From Micromonospora halotolerans (GTDB lineage Bacteria > Actinomycetota > Actinomycetes > Mycobacteriales > Micromonosporaceae), in NCBI RefSeq assembly GCF_032108445.1, contig NZ_CP134876.1, forward strand, positions 2,046,001 to 2,110,000: 64,000 bases of DNA. The letters run 5' to 3'. Positions 44,673 through 54,126 of this stretch are shown piece by piece; within the stretch, counting starts at the first letter, position 1, and each line of letters begins with the position of its first letter. The notes under the pieces are model-generated. The model made no database searches. It saw only the letters and a program-made list of their open reading frames with translations, and had not been told where the DNA came from. A program made the position numbers and the translations under genes.

Positions 44673-45629
44673 ATGCGACCTCGCGTGACCATGGTGCTCG
44701 CCATCGTGGCGGTCCTCATCGGCGGCGGCATGCTGGTCCCCGCCGCGTACGCCAAGCTCTCCGCTGGCGAAAGCCTGGGCGGCATCGGCGGTGGTGTGGC
44801 GCAGGTTCCCACGCCCGCTCCCAGCCCGCCCCCGGAGCCGACCCTGGCCGCCGGGCCGGTCTCGGTGAACTTCAAGGGCAAGTTCTTCTCCTGGGCGCTG
44901 ATGGACCGGAAGACCGGCAAGATCAGCGGTGCGCCGAACATGGCGTCGACCAACTCGACCGAGTCGATGATCAAGGCCTGGATCGTCTCCGACTACCTGC
45001 GCCAGCTCGGCGACAAGGCGCCCAGCGCGGCGCGCAAGAAGCAGGCCGAGACCGCGATCCGGGACAGCAACGACATCTCGGCCGAGGCGCTCTACAACGC
45101 CGGCGGCCGCAAGCCGGTGCTGATCCGGCTGATCAAGATGTGCAAGCTGACCGACACGAGGATTGAACCCACCAAGGCCAAGTGGGCGTACACCCAGATG
45201 TCGCCGCGCGACGCGGTGCGCATGGGCGACTGCATCGGCGACGGCACCGCCGCCGGGCCGAAGTGGACGAAGTGGGTGTTGAACGAGATGGCCAACGTGC
45301 GCGGCGGCGTCAAGGACCAGAAGTCCGAGGCCGTCCAGGGCGGTCACTGGGGCATCGTCGACGGCCTGCCCGCGTCGATCACCTCGCAGGGGCCGGTCAG
45401 CATCAAGAACGGCTTCACCATGCTCTGGGCCGACGGCCAGTGGCACGTCAACTGCCTCGCGGTGGCCAAAGACTGGACCCTGGCCGTGATGATGCGTTAC
45501 CCCGGCGCGGGCGACCCGAAGACCCCCTCGTACGGCGCGAAGGTCTGCGCCAGCGTCGCCACCCAGCTGGTGACCCCACAGCCGGGCGCCGCTCTCAAGG
45601 TGCCGCAGCAGCCGGTCGGGAAGCTCTGA
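44673..45629 (+). CDS. Exported beta-lactamase-fold serine hydrolase-like protein, copy 1
   Basis: A 318-residue protein with an N-terminal signal or anchor helix (about 6-27) and a Pro-rich spacer, then a penicillin-binding/beta-lactamase-like domain. Ser98-x-x-Lys101 (ESMIKAWIV) is the S-x-x-K motif. The second motif position reads S-N-D (132-134, RDSND) in place of S-D-N, and K-N-G (SIKNGF) stands for K-T-G. Copy 2 follows immediately with stop/start overlap TGATG. The substrate is unknown: a beta-lactamase, a D,D-peptidase-like enzyme and a catalytically altered sensor are all possible. Confidence 0.75.
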   Translation: MRPRVTMVLAIVAVLIGGGMLVPAAYAKLSAGESLGGIGGGVAQVPTPAPSPPPEPTLAAGPVSVNFKGKFFSWALMDRKTGKISGAPNMASTNSTESMIKAWIVSDYLRQLGDKAPSAARKKQAETAIRDSNDISAEALYNAGGRKPVLIRLIKMCKLTDTRIEPTKAKWAYTQMSPRDAVRMGDCIGDGTAAGPKWTKWVLNEMANVRGGVKDQKSEAVQGGHWGIVDGLPASITSQGPVSIKNGFTMLWADGQWHVNCLAVAKDWTLAVMMRYPGAGDPKTPSYGAKVCASVATQLVTPQPGAALKVPQQPVGKL

Positions 45630-46561
45630 TGGCGGGCAGCCGGCGCCGGCCGGGCAGTGACCACCGCACACTGACCTACAGCGCGGTCGCCGTGATCCTG
45701 GTCGGCCTGGTGCTCGTCTCGCTCAGGTTCGTGCCCGGCTCTCCGCTCCGCCCCACGGCCACCTCGCAGTCGCCCGCGGCGGCCGCCCGGTCCACGGGCC
45801 CGTCCACCGATCGCAACACCCGCCCCTCGCCGTCTCCGTCGCCGTCGTTGGAGCCGCTGCCGTTCGCCGCCCAGGACCTCAGCGACCTGAACATCAAGGG
45901 CTGGTACTCCTGGAGCGTCCTGGACAAGCGGACCGGCGCGATCATCGGCTCGAAGAACATGGGCGAGACCAGCACCACCGCCTCGATGATCAAGTCCTGG
46001 ATCGTCGCCGACTACCTGCGGCGCACAGCCGACGCCGGGCAGACGCCGAGCGAGGCGAAGCTGGACGACGCCACGCAGATCATCCGGGACAGCGACAACA
46101 CCCGCGCCGAGCAGTTCTACAACAGCGTGGGCCGGTCGGCGTCGATCAAGCGGCTGATCCAGATGTGCGGCCTGACCGACAGCAAGGTCGCCCCGGACGG
46201 CGGCTGGAGCCGGACCGCTCTGTCCCCGCGGGACACCGCGCGGCTCGGCCTCTGCATCGACGACGGCCGGGCGGCCGGCCCGAAGTGGACCAAGTGGCTG
46301 CTGAACGAGATGCGGCTGGTCCGCGGGGTGGGCGACTTCGGCATCCGCAAGGCGTTCCCCGCCAAGGTGCAGAAGACCATCGCCATCAAGAACGGCTGGA
46401 TCGACCGGCAGAAGGAGCAGGAGATGCACATCAACTGCCTGGCGATCGGCGACACCTGGACGATGGGCGTGATGGTCCGCTACCCCATCGGCATGGGATA
46501 CGACTACGGCATGGACAACTGCGAGAAGATCACCGAGGCGCTGCTCCGCGACGCCACCTGA
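45629..46561 (+). CDS. Exported beta-lactamase-fold serine hydrolase-like protein, copy 2
   Basis: A 310-residue paralogue of the upstream gene. A membrane helix (17-34) and a Ser/Pro-rich spacer precede the domain. The active-site set is more canonical: S119-M-I-K122, S155-D-N157 (RDSDNTRAE) and K-N-G (AIKNGWID). GPKWTKWLLNEM and the Cys pair (LCIDDG, INCLAIGD) are shared with copy 1. ATG 45629 overlaps the previous stop by one base, so the two are co-translated. A hairpin terminator follows. Probably both act at the cell surface on peptidoglycan or beta-lactams; this is inference. Confidence 0.75.
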   Translation: MAGSRRRPGSDHRTLTYSAVAVILVGLVLVSLRFVPGSPLRPTATSQSPAAAARSTGPSTDRNTRPSPSPSPSLEPLPFAAQDLSDLNIKGWYSWSVLDKRTGAIIGSKNMGETSTTASMIKSWIVADYLRRTADAGQTPSEAKLDDATQIIRDSDNTRAEQFYNSVGRSASIKRLIQMCGLTDSKVAPDGGWSRTALSPRDTARLGLCIDDGRAAGPKWTKWLLNEMRLVRGVGDFGIRKAFPAKVQKTIAIKNGWIDRQKEQEMHINCLAIGDTWTMGVMVRYPIGMGYDYGMDNCEKITEALLRDAT

Positions 46562-46576
46562 TCCCACCCGCTGCGT

Positions 46577-46617
46577 GAAGCGGCGGTGTTCCCGGTCCGC
46601 CGGGGCACCGCCGCTTC
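46577..46617. terminator. Hairpin between the beta-lactamase-fold pair and mqnA
   Basis: A 12-bp outer stem (GAAGCGGCGGTG and complement) and an inner 5-bp CCCGG/CCGGG stem lie between convergent genes. Confidence 0.8.
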
Positions 46618-46634
46618 GTCGTCGGGGGAGGGCG

Positions 46635-47519
<885 letters not shown>

Positions 47520-48818
47520 TCAGCGGGAGGGGAAGGAAGTGGCCAACTCCCCACGCGGCTCGCTCCCGGACCCGGCGACGGGCCGGGCGGAGCGCTCGGC
47601 ACGGACCGCCCGCCACACCGGCCAGGCCGCCGCGACGACCACGAGCATCCCGGCCACCCCGCAGCCGGCGACCAGCGGCCGGGGTGCGGCCACCTCCAGC
47701 AGGAGGCCGCCGATGAGGTAGCCGGCCATCCCGGCCCCCTGGGCCGCGGCGCCGAAGACCGCGTAGGCCCGGCCCCGGGCCGCCTCGGGCACCCGCCGGG
47801 CCAGCAGCAGGTTGTTGAAGACGTTGTCGCCGCCGTTGCCCACCCCGCCGACCAACCAGATCGGCACGAGCAGCCAGGCCGACGGCACCGCGGCCGAGGC
47901 CAGCACCGCCAGGCAGCAGCCGCCGAGCAGGACCAGCCCGGCGCCGAGCAGCGCCCCGTCGTCGCTGAGCCGGCGGGCGAGCCGGGCGAACAGCCAGCCG
48001 CCGAGGACGATGCCCAGCGGCCAGGCGCCGGTGACCAGGCCGTAGACCGTGGTGGTGCTGTGCAGGGTCTCGCGGATGAAGAAGACCTCGATGACGTTGA
48101 TGGCGCCGACTGCGGCGATCACCGCGGCGAGGCTGCCCACCATCACCATCAGCAGGGGGTCGGCCCGGAACCGCCACGCGGGAGCTCGGGTCGCGCCGCC
48201 GGCCGCCGGGGCCGTCGACCGCCGGCCACCGCGCCGGGTACGGATGAGCAGGCCGGCCGCCACCAGCGCGAGGTAGCTGACGGCGTCGACGAGCAGCGGT
48301 ACCCGCGTGCCGAACTGGCCGACGAGCAGCCCGGCCAGAGCCGGCCCGGCCAGCGCGCCCAGCGTGCCGGCCGTCTGGTTCAGCGCGCCGGCCCGGGGCA
48401 GGTCCTCGGCCCGGACCATGACCGGCACCAGCGCGGAGAGCACCGGTTGGGTGACCGCGAGCCCGGCCGCGAGCAGCGCCACCAGCGCGATGACCAGGGC
48501 CGGGTGCCCGGCGTACGCGAGCGCCAGGCAGATCGCGGCCTGGGCGAGCCCGGCGACCACCAGCAGCACCCGGCTGTCCACCCGGTCGGCGAGCCGGCCG
48601 GTCAGCGGGGCGAGCGCGACCAGCGGCAGCGTGGCGGCGAGCAGCAGCCCGGAGACGGCGAGACCGCCGGCCCCGGCGGACTGGAGCGCCAGCGTCAGTG
48701 CGCTGGCGGCGAGGAAGTCCCCGCAGCTGGAGACGCCGCGGGCGGCGGTGGCGAGCCAGACGTCGGGCCAGCGCGACCGGCCAGATGCGAAGGACATATT
48801 TCGAAAATAATCCTTCAC
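47520..48818 (-). CDS. MFS efflux-type transporter
   Basis: A 432-residue membrane protein with 12 helices. Motif A-like loops are GRLADRVDSRVLLVVAG and RLARRLSDDGALLG. It resembles the enterobactin-exporter/macrolide-efflux branch (MFS_3-like, GALNQTAGTLGALAGPALAGLLV). It lies 22 bases after a winged-helix regulator gene, probably its own repressor. GTG 48818 is the listed start; ATG 48797 is an alternative. The exported compound is unknown. Confidence 0.82.
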   Translation of the reverse strand: MKDYFRNMSFASGRSRWPDVWLATAARGVSSCGDFLAASALTLALQSAGAGGLAVSGLLLAATLPLVALAPLTGRLADRVDSRVLLVVAGLAQAAICLALAYAGHPALVIALVALLAAGLAVTQPVLSALVPVMVRAEDLPRAGALNQTAGTLGALAGPALAGLLVGQFGTRVPLLVDAVSYLALVAAGLLIRTRRGGRRSTAPAAGGATRAPAWRFRADPLLMVMVGSLAAVIAAVGAINVIEVFFIRETLHSTTTVYGLVTGAWPLGIVLGGWLFARLARRLSDDGALLGAGLVLLGGCCLAVLASAAVPSAWLLVPIWLVGGVGNGGDNVFNNLLLARRVPEAARGRAYAVFGAAAQGAGMAGYLIGGLLLEVAAPRPLVAGCGVAGMLVVVAAAWPVWRAVRAERSARPVAGSGSEPRGELATSFPSR

Positions 48819-48840
48819 ACCTGTTGGCGCAACCCCCGGG

Positions 48841-49422
48841 TCAGTCGATGGGCAGCGCCCGGTACTGCACGGCGACCGTGCGGGAGCCCTCCGGCGGCTC
48901 CTTCCGCAGCCGGCGGCGGTAGGGGTCCAGCAGCGACTGGATCGCCTGATTCAGCTCGGCCAGTTCCTCGGCGGTGACCTGGAGCAGGCTGTCGCTGAAC
49001 CACGCCGCCCGGTACCAGTCGCTCGGCTCGTCGGGCGCGCGCCGGATCCAGTCCCGGGCGCGCTGGCTGTCGCGAGCCAGGTGCGCGTCGACCAGGGCCA
49101 GCTCGGCGGCGCGGGCCTCGGAGTCGGCGTCCTGCCCGGACTCGACGTAGTAGGAGGGGCTGAACGCCCGCCAGACCCGCTCCCGGGCGTCCCCCCGGCT
49201 CGGGGCCTCCTCGATCAGGCCGAACTTCGCCAGCTCCCGGAGGTGGTAGCTCGTCGCGCTCGGCGACAGCCCGGCGATCTCGGCACACTCCGTGGCGGTC
49301 GCACCGCCCTCGACCGTGCTGAGATGCTCCATGATCGCCATACGGGCCGGGTGGGCCAGGGCCCGCATCACCTGCGGGTCGCTGATCGTCACCCGGCGCT
49401 GCTCCGGACGCGCCTCGGTCAT
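48841..49422 (-). CDS. ArsR-like winged-helix transcriptional regulator
   Basis: A 193-residue DNA-binding protein. The N-terminal ArsR-type wHTH (DPQVMRALAHPARMAIMEHL, ATATECAEIAGLSPSATSYHLRELAKFGLIEEA) is followed by a helical C-terminal half with several Trp (AWFSDSLLQVTAEELAELNQAIQSLL), of the kind seen in regulators next to MFS efflux genes. No metal-binding Cys cluster is present. It probably represses itself and the MFS gene downstream. Confidence 0.87.
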   Translation of the reverse strand: MTEARPEQRRVTISDPQVMRALAHPARMAIMEHLSTVEGGATATECAEIAGLSPSATSYHLRELAKFGLIEEAPSRGDARERVWRAFSPSYYVESGQDADSEARAAELALVDAHLARDSQRARDWIRRAPDEPSDWYRAAWFSDSLLQVTAEELAELNQAIQSLLDPYRRRLRKEPPEGSRTVAVQYRALPID

Positions 49423-49462
49423 GCACCCATGATCCCGCCCCGACCGGCGCCGGGGAAATTCG

Positions 49463-49491
49463 GTTGCCCACCGACCCGGGGGGAGTAGGCT
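49463..49491 (+). promoter_or_regulatory. Promoter of the HelR-like gene
   Basis: TTGCCC (49463-49468) and TAGGCT (49486-49491) are spaced by 17 bases. The mRNA leader would be about 105 bases and ends with a GAGGAG ribosome site. Confidence 0.55.
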
Positions 49492-49604
49492 GCTCTGTCC
49501 CGCCTGACGGCCGTGGTGAGTAGCACCGCACAGGACGTCCCCGCGCCGACCCGAGGTCGGAAACGCGAGCGGCAGCGTTGTTCCCCGTGACGAGGAGTAC
49601 GTGG

Positions 49605-51644
49605 ATGACCCTGCACGCCCAAGAACAGACCCTGGACGCCGAGCTCGCCGCCGAGCGCGCCCACCTGGACACCTCCCGCGCGGCGCTGCGCCGGATGCGC
49701 GAGCGCGCCGAGTCCCTCTTCGCCACCGGCGACAAGGTGGCCGGGGACGCGTACACCGCCGAGCAGCTCGGCCGGCACATGGCCCGGCGGGTCAAGGAAC
49801 TCGCCGACGACCCGACCACTCCGCTCTTCTTCGGCCGGCTCGACTTCGGTGACGTCGATCCGGACCATGCCGGACGCGAATACCACGTCGGGCGCCGGCA
49901 CGTCACCGACGAACTGGGCGAGCCGCTCGTGCTGGACTGGCGGGCGCCGGTCTCCCGATCGTTCTACCGGGCCAGCGCCCGGGACCCGCAGGGCGTCGCG
50001 ATCCGGCGCCGGTTCGGGTTCAGCTCCGGGGTGCTGACCAGCTTCGAGGACGAGCGCCTCGACCGCGGCGAGGAGCTGGGCACCGCCAGCCGCATCCTCA
50101 CCGCCGAGATCGAGCGTCCCCGCGTCGGCCCCATGCGGGACATCGTCGCCACCATCCAGCCCGAGCAGGACGAGCTGGTCCGGGCCGACCTCGCCGACTC
50201 GATCTGCGTCCAGGGCGCGCCGGGCACCGGTAAGACGGCGGTCGGGCTGCACCGCGCCGCGTACCTGCTCTATCTGCACCGCGAACGGCTGCGCCGGTCG
50301 GGCGTGCTGATCGTCGGGCCGAACCGGGCGTTCCTGTCCTACATCGCGGCGGTGCTGCCGGCGCTCGGCGAGGTCGAGGTCGAGCAGGCCACGGTGGAGG
50401 ACCTGGTCGCCCGGGTGCCGGTCCGCGCGGTCGATGACCCCGCCGTGGCCGCCCTCAAGCACGACGTCCGGATGGCCGAGGTGCTGCGCCGCGCGGTCGA
50501 CGCGCACATCGGCGTGCCCACCGAGCCGATCATGGTCTCGGACGGCTCGTTCCGCTGGCGGATCGGCGTCGACCCGCTGCACCGGCTGGTCGAGGAGACC
50601 CGCCGCGAGGACCTGCCGTACGCGACCGGCCGGGACCGGGTACGCGCCCGCGTGGTGGGGCTGCTGCAACGCCAGTCCGAGGCCCGCCGGGCCGAGTCGC
50701 CCAGCGACGCCTGGCTGCGTCGGATGAGCAGGGCGAAGCCGGTCACCGAGTTCCTCGACGCGGTCTGGCCGGCGCTCACCCCCGACGGGCTGCTGCACCG
50801 GCTGCGGACCGACCCCGACGCGCTCGCCGCCGCCGCCGACGGTCTGCTCACGGCCGAGGAGCAGGAACTGTTCCGGTCGGGCCCGGTCGGGCGCACCCCG
50901 AAGGCGACCCGGTGGACCGCCGCCGACGCGGTGCTCATCGACGAGGCCGCCGGGCTGCTGGAACGGCCCGCCGGCTTCGGGCACGTGGTGGTCGACGAGG
51001 CGCAGGACCTCTCCCCGATGCAGTGCCGGGCCATCGCCCGGCGCAGCGAGCACGGCTCCATCACGCTTCTCGGCGACCTGGCCCAGGGCACCGCGCCCTG
51101 GGCGGCCACCGACTGGCGGGAGTCCCTGGCCCACCTGGGCAAGCCGGACGCGGCCGTGGTGCCGCTGAGCATCGGTTTCCGGGTGCCGGCCGCCGTGGTC
51201 GCCTTCGCCAACCGGCTGCTGCCGGCGCTCGCCGTCGACGTGCCCCCGGCGGAGTCGCTGCGCCGCGACGGGTCGCTCGACGTGCGTACCGTCGAGGACC
51301 TGACGGCCGCGACGGTGGCCGAGGTGCGGGCCGCGCTGGCGCACGACGGCTCGGTCGGCGTGATCGCCGCCGACGGCACGGTGGACCGGCTCCGCGCGGC
51401 CCTCGCCGACGCGGGCGTCGAGACCGCGACCGCCGACGACGTGGAGGCCGCGGCGCGGGTCACCGTCGTCCCGGCGACCCTGGTCAAGGGCCTGGAGTAC
51501 GACCACGTGGTGGTGGTCGAGCCGGCCGCGATCGTGGCCGCCGAGCCGCGCGGCCTGCACCGCCTCTACGTGGTGCTGACCCGGGCGGTGTCCCGCCTGG
51601 CGGTGCTGCACCGCGAGCCGCTGCCCGCCCCGTTGGGCGGCTGA
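49605..51644 (+). CDS. HelR/HelD-like RNA polymerase-associated superfamily 1 ATPase
   Basis: A 679-residue UvrD-like ATPase. A basic helical N-terminal arm (LDTSRAALRRMRERAESLF, about 20-65), which in HelD enters RNA polymerase, is followed by GRREYHVGRRHV-like beta sequence with DWRAPVSRSFYRA, the Q-like motif QPEQDELV (185-192), Walker A GAPGTGKTA (204-212), Walker B VVVDEAQDLSP and motif VI-like YVVLTRAVSRL. By family it dissociates stalled or rifampicin-bound RNA polymerase. ATG 49605 (GAGGAG at 49592-49597) was preferred to TTG 49578. I saw no rifampicin-associated element palindrome upstream. Confidence 0.83.
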   Translation: MTLHAQEQTLDAELAAERAHLDTSRAALRRMRERAESLFATGDKVAGDAYTAEQLGRHMARRVKELADDPTTPLFFGRLDFGDVDPDHAGREYHVGRRHVTDELGEPLVLDWRAPVSRSFYRASARDPQGVAIRRRFGFSSGVLTSFEDERLDRGEELGTASRILTAEIERPRVGPMRDIVATIQPEQDELVRADLADSICVQGAPGTGKTAVGLHRAAYLLYLHRERLRRSGVLIVGPNRAFLSYIAAVLPALGEVEVEQATVEDLVARVPVRAVDDPAVAALKHDVRMAEVLRRAVDAHIGVPTEPIMVSDGSFRWRIGVDPLHRLVEETRREDLPYATGRDRVRARVVGLLQRQSEARRAESPSDAWLRRMSRAKPVTEFLDAVWPALTPDGLLHRLRTDPDALAAAADGLLTAEEQELFRSGPVGRTPKATRWTAADAVLIDEAAGLLERPAGFGHVVVDEAQDLSPMQCRAIARRSEHGSITLLGDLAQGTAPWAATDWRESLAHLGKPDAAVVPLSIGFRVPAAVVAFANRLLPALAVDVPPAESLRRDGSLDVRTVEDLTAATVAEVRAALAHDGSVGVIAADGTVDRLRAALADAGVETATADDVEAAARVTVVPATLVKGLEYDHVVVVEPAAIVAAEPRGLHRLYVVLTRAVSRLAVLHREPLPAPLGG

Positions 51645-51725
51645 CCGGCGGCCGCCGGACGCGCCGGCGGCCGGTTGACCGGTCGTGCGCGCGGCTGGCG
51701 GCCGCTGGCGGCCAACCGCGGCGGC

Positions 51726-52328
51726 TCAGGCGGACAGGGCGGCCGCGACGTCCCGCAGCGGGCGGCCGGACTCGGCGATCGGCACGGTGAAGGCGAGCCA
51801 GGAGCCGTCGGCGAAGTCGAGACGCAGGCGCTTCGGGTTGAGCCGGTGCCAACCCACCCGGGCCGACGCCACCTCCGCCCGCGACGCCGACCAGGCGATC
51901 CCGGTCTCCGCCGCAGACCGCTCGTCGTCCGCCCGGCTGGACAACAGCTTCATCGGCCCACTCACACAGACCAGCAGCCGCCGGTCGGTGGCCACCAGCA
52001 GGGTGTCCCGCACCGCCAGATCCGGCCCGGGCGGGCTCAGCGCGTGGCGCAGGCGGGAGGCCGCGGAGCCGGGGGCGCCGCGCCCGGCGATGCCCCAGAC
52101 CACCCGGTCCACCAGCCGGTCGCCCCACGCCCAACTGACCAGCGGCGAGATCAGGTTGAGCAGCACGGCCCCGACGCTCACCCGGCCGGCGGGCGCCTCC
52201 GGCTTCGCCGCGTCCGGCGGCGGAGGTGGGGTCGCCCCGTTCGCCGCCCCCGCCTTCGCGTACGCCAGCACCCGCTCGCCCGGCTCGACGAGCTGGCCGA
52301 TCCGGTCCCGGTATGCGGTCTGGTCCAT
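51726..52328 (-). CDS. Hypothetical protein of the second T7SS-associated operon
   Basis: A 200-residue protein. It begins with a PH-like or GRAM-like start (YRDRIGQLVEPGERVLAYAKAG) and a Pro-rich loop. A weak hydrophobic segment (VGAVLLNLISPLVSWAWGD) is followed by a beta-rich part (TLLVATDRRLLVCVSGPMKLLSS, LRLDFADGSWLAFTVPI) reminiscent of membrane-proximal PH-type domains. I do not recognise a named family. It follows the YbaB-like gene by 4 bases, so it belongs to the same operon. Confidence 0.65.
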   Translation of the reverse strand: MDQTAYRDRIGQLVEPGERVLAYAKAGAANGATPPPPPDAAKPEAPAGRVSVGAVLLNLISPLVSWAWGDRLVDRVVWGIAGRGAPGSAASRLRHALSPPGPDLAVRDTLLVATDRRLLVCVSGPMKLLSSRADDERSAAETGIAWSASRAEVASARVGWHRLNPKRLRLDFADGSWLAFTVPIAESGRPLRDVAAALSA

Positions 52329-52332
52329 CGGT

Positions 52333-52686
52333 TCAGTATCGGTCGTAGCCGTAGCCGTCGTCGGTGCGGCGCTCCGCGGCCGGCGCGTTGCCCATCACCT
52401 CGCCGACGATCTCCCGGACCCGGGCGGCGGCGGCCTCCTGGGCCCGGTTCGCCGCGGCGGTGAACTCCTCGGCGAGGGTGTAGGAGTCGAGGCGCATGGC
52501 GCGCGCGTTGATCTCGGTGGAGAGGATTCTGCCGTCGGCGGCCGCCGTGACGGTGACCAGGCCGGAGTCGCTCACCCCCTCGGCGCTGCTCTGCTCCAGC
52601 TCGGCCATCCGCGCGCCGAGTTCGCGCTGCCACCCGTCCAGGTTGCGGGCCAGCGCCTCGATCCGGTCCAGGGCCGGGAAGGTCAT
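52333..52686 (-). CDS. YbaB/EbfC-family nucleoid-associated-like protein
   Basis: A 117-residue protein with the YbaB fold: a helix (FPALDRIEALARNLDGWQRELGARMAELEQ), strands (GLVTVTAAADGRILSTEINARAM) and a long C-terminal helix (LAEEFTAAANRAQEAAAARVREIVGEVMG), plus an acidic DDGYGYDRY tail. Relatives often sit beside WXG100/EspC-type genes in actinobacteria, where they may act as chaperones rather than DNA binders. It lies 9 bases after the 308-aa WXG-type gene. Confidence 0.8.
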   Translation of the reverse strand: MTFPALDRIEALARNLDGWQRELGARMAELEQSSAEGVSDSGLVTVTAAADGRILSTEINARAMRLDSYTLAEEFTAAANRAQEAAAARVREIVGEVMGNAPAAERRTDDGYGYDRY

Positions 52687-52695
52687 GGCTGCCTC

Positions 52696-53622
52696 TCAGT
52701 TCACGATCGAGTCGAAGACGTTCTGCACGCCCTTGGTGTACGGCCCCAGGTCCTCCGAGTAGGTGCCGTCCACCAGGTAGTTGCGGTCCTTGTGGCCGTC
52801 CGAGACATCGTGCAGGCCGACCCCGGTGTCGAGCAGGGCGCCGCCGATGCCGGGGATGTTCACCGGAGACGTGTGGTTGATGGCGAACTTGCCGGGGAAC
52901 AGGATGGCGGACCGCTGGATCTTGAACGCGAACGCCTCCTTGGTGTAGCCGGACTTGTTCCACGCCCGGTACGCCTTCTTGGCCTTGCGCAGCTCCATCA
53001 CGACCTTGCGGTAGCGGGTCAGCAGCTCGGCGACCTTCTCCAGCTTGGTGACCAGCTTGGTGAGGATCTCCGCGAACCGGGCCACGATCTTGACCATGCG
53101 GCCGACCGTGGTGGCCAGCCGGGCCAGCACCCGCACCACCGTGGCGGCCAGCGTCACGCCCGCGCTGAGCACGGCGGCCACCGCGGCGATGATCACCTCG
53201 GTCAGGAACCAGAGCAGGAACTCCAGGATCAGCTCGACCAGCAGGTTGAACGCGTCGACCGCCGCGTTCGCGGCGTCGACCAGCACCTCCTTGGTGCCGT
53301 CCAGCCCCTTGGCCAGCTCCTCGATCGCCTCCTCGACGGACTCCATCGAGGCGTGGAACTTCTCGGCCGCGTCACCGTCCCAGGCGCCGCGCAGCCGGGC
53401 CCGGTCGGCGATCTGCTCGCCGGCGATCTGCCGCACCGCCTCGCCGGTGCTGAGGGCCAGCTGGGCCGCCTTCATGAGGTCGTCGGGCTCGCCGGCGACC
53501 AACTCCAGCAACTGCTCGAACGGCCAGAGCACCGCGTTGGAGAGCGGCTTGAACGGGTCGGGCGTGCCCGACACGATCTGCTCGAAGTAGGTCTTGTTGC
53601 GCTGCAACGCCTCGGTGCTCAT
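52696..53622 (-). CDS. WXG100-type putative T7SS effector (308 aa)
   Basis: The N-terminal 110 residues look like a WXG100/LXG-type helical domain with the turn LRGAWDGDAAEKFHASM. A long helical and hydrophobic segment follows (about 125-180, FNLLVELILEFLLWFLTEVIIAAVAAVLSAGVTLAATVV), then basic helices and a C-terminal part of about 80 residues (FPGKFAINHTSPVNIPGIGGALLDTGVGLHD). This size and plan fit a secreted effector or membrane-inserting protein rather than a simple Esx. No catalytic motif is recognised. It lies between an EspC-like gene and a YbaB-like gene. Confidence 0.75.
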   Translation of the reverse strand: MSTEALQRNKTYFEQIVSGTPDPFKPLSNAVLWPFEQLLELVAGEPDDLMKAAQLALSTGEAVRQIAGEQIADRARLRGAWDGDAAEKFHASMESVEEAIEELAKGLDGTKEVLVDAANAAVDAFNLLVELILEFLLWFLTEVIIAAVAAVLSAGVTLAATVVRVLARLATTVGRMVKIVARFAEILTKLVTKLEKVAELLTRYRKVVMELRKAKKAYRAWNKSGYTKEAFAFKIQRSAILFPGKFAINHTSPVNIPGIGGALLDTGVGLHDVSDGHKDRNYLVDGTYSEDLGPYTKGVQNVFDSIVN

Positions 53623-53632
53623 CGGTCGGCCC

Positions 53633-53953
53633 TCACGTGCCCGGGGTGAACATGTCGGTGGTCGCCACGTCGGTGCCGGTGTAGGCGTCGGCGGTGTCGC
53701 TGATCCCCTCGGCGATGTCGGCCATCACCTCGGCGCCGTCCTCCAGACCCTGCAGGCACGCCTCGAACTGCTCGGCGTACGCGGCGGCGAGGCCGAACGA
53801 CGCGGGCATGATGCCGAAGGCGTGCCGGGGCACGTGCCCGTCGTGGAAGATCCGGCGCAGCTCGCGGAAACGGCCGGCCCGGTCCCGGGACGCGGCGGCG
53901 AAGGCGGTCAGCGCCTCCGGCTGGACCTCGAGGTTCCTGCTCGGACTCGTCAC
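53633..53953 (-). CDS. EspC-like T7SS target protein (106 aa)
   Basis: A helical protein of the EspC/ESX target type (LEVQPEALTAFAAASRDRAGRFRELRRIF; FGLAAAYAEQFEACLQGLEDGAEVMADIAEGISDTADAY). It has a C-terminal YxxxD export signal (Y-T-G-T-D in DAYTGTDV). GTG 53953 is preceded by GGGAGGG; the longer upstream frame is not helical and lacks family likeness. It is the first gene of the four-gene operon and probably partners the 308-aa protein encoded 10 bases downstream. Confidence 0.78.
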   Translation of the reverse strand: MTSPSRNLEVQPEALTAFAAASRDRAGRFRELRRIFHDGHVPRHAFGIMPASFGLAAAYAEQFEACLQGLEDGAEVMADIAEGISDTADAYTGTDVATTDMFTPGT

Positions 53954-54126
53954 GGACCCTCCCCAGTGTCCAGTCGACAGACACCCGTCGCCGGCGCGGC
54001 CGGACAACGGGATTACCACAGTAGGCGATCCGCGCCCCTCCGCGTGGGGCAGTACGACTCGCGCCGGCACGGTACACAGGTGTAGGCACGCCCCGCCCGG
54101 TGCCCCAACCCCTGAGGAGCCCGACC

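Noticed and set aside
51645..51725. Terminator between the HelR-like gene and the convergent T7SS-associated operon
   Set aside because: Very GC-rich with several partial CCGGCGGCC repeats, but no single long uninterrupted stem could be defined by eye.
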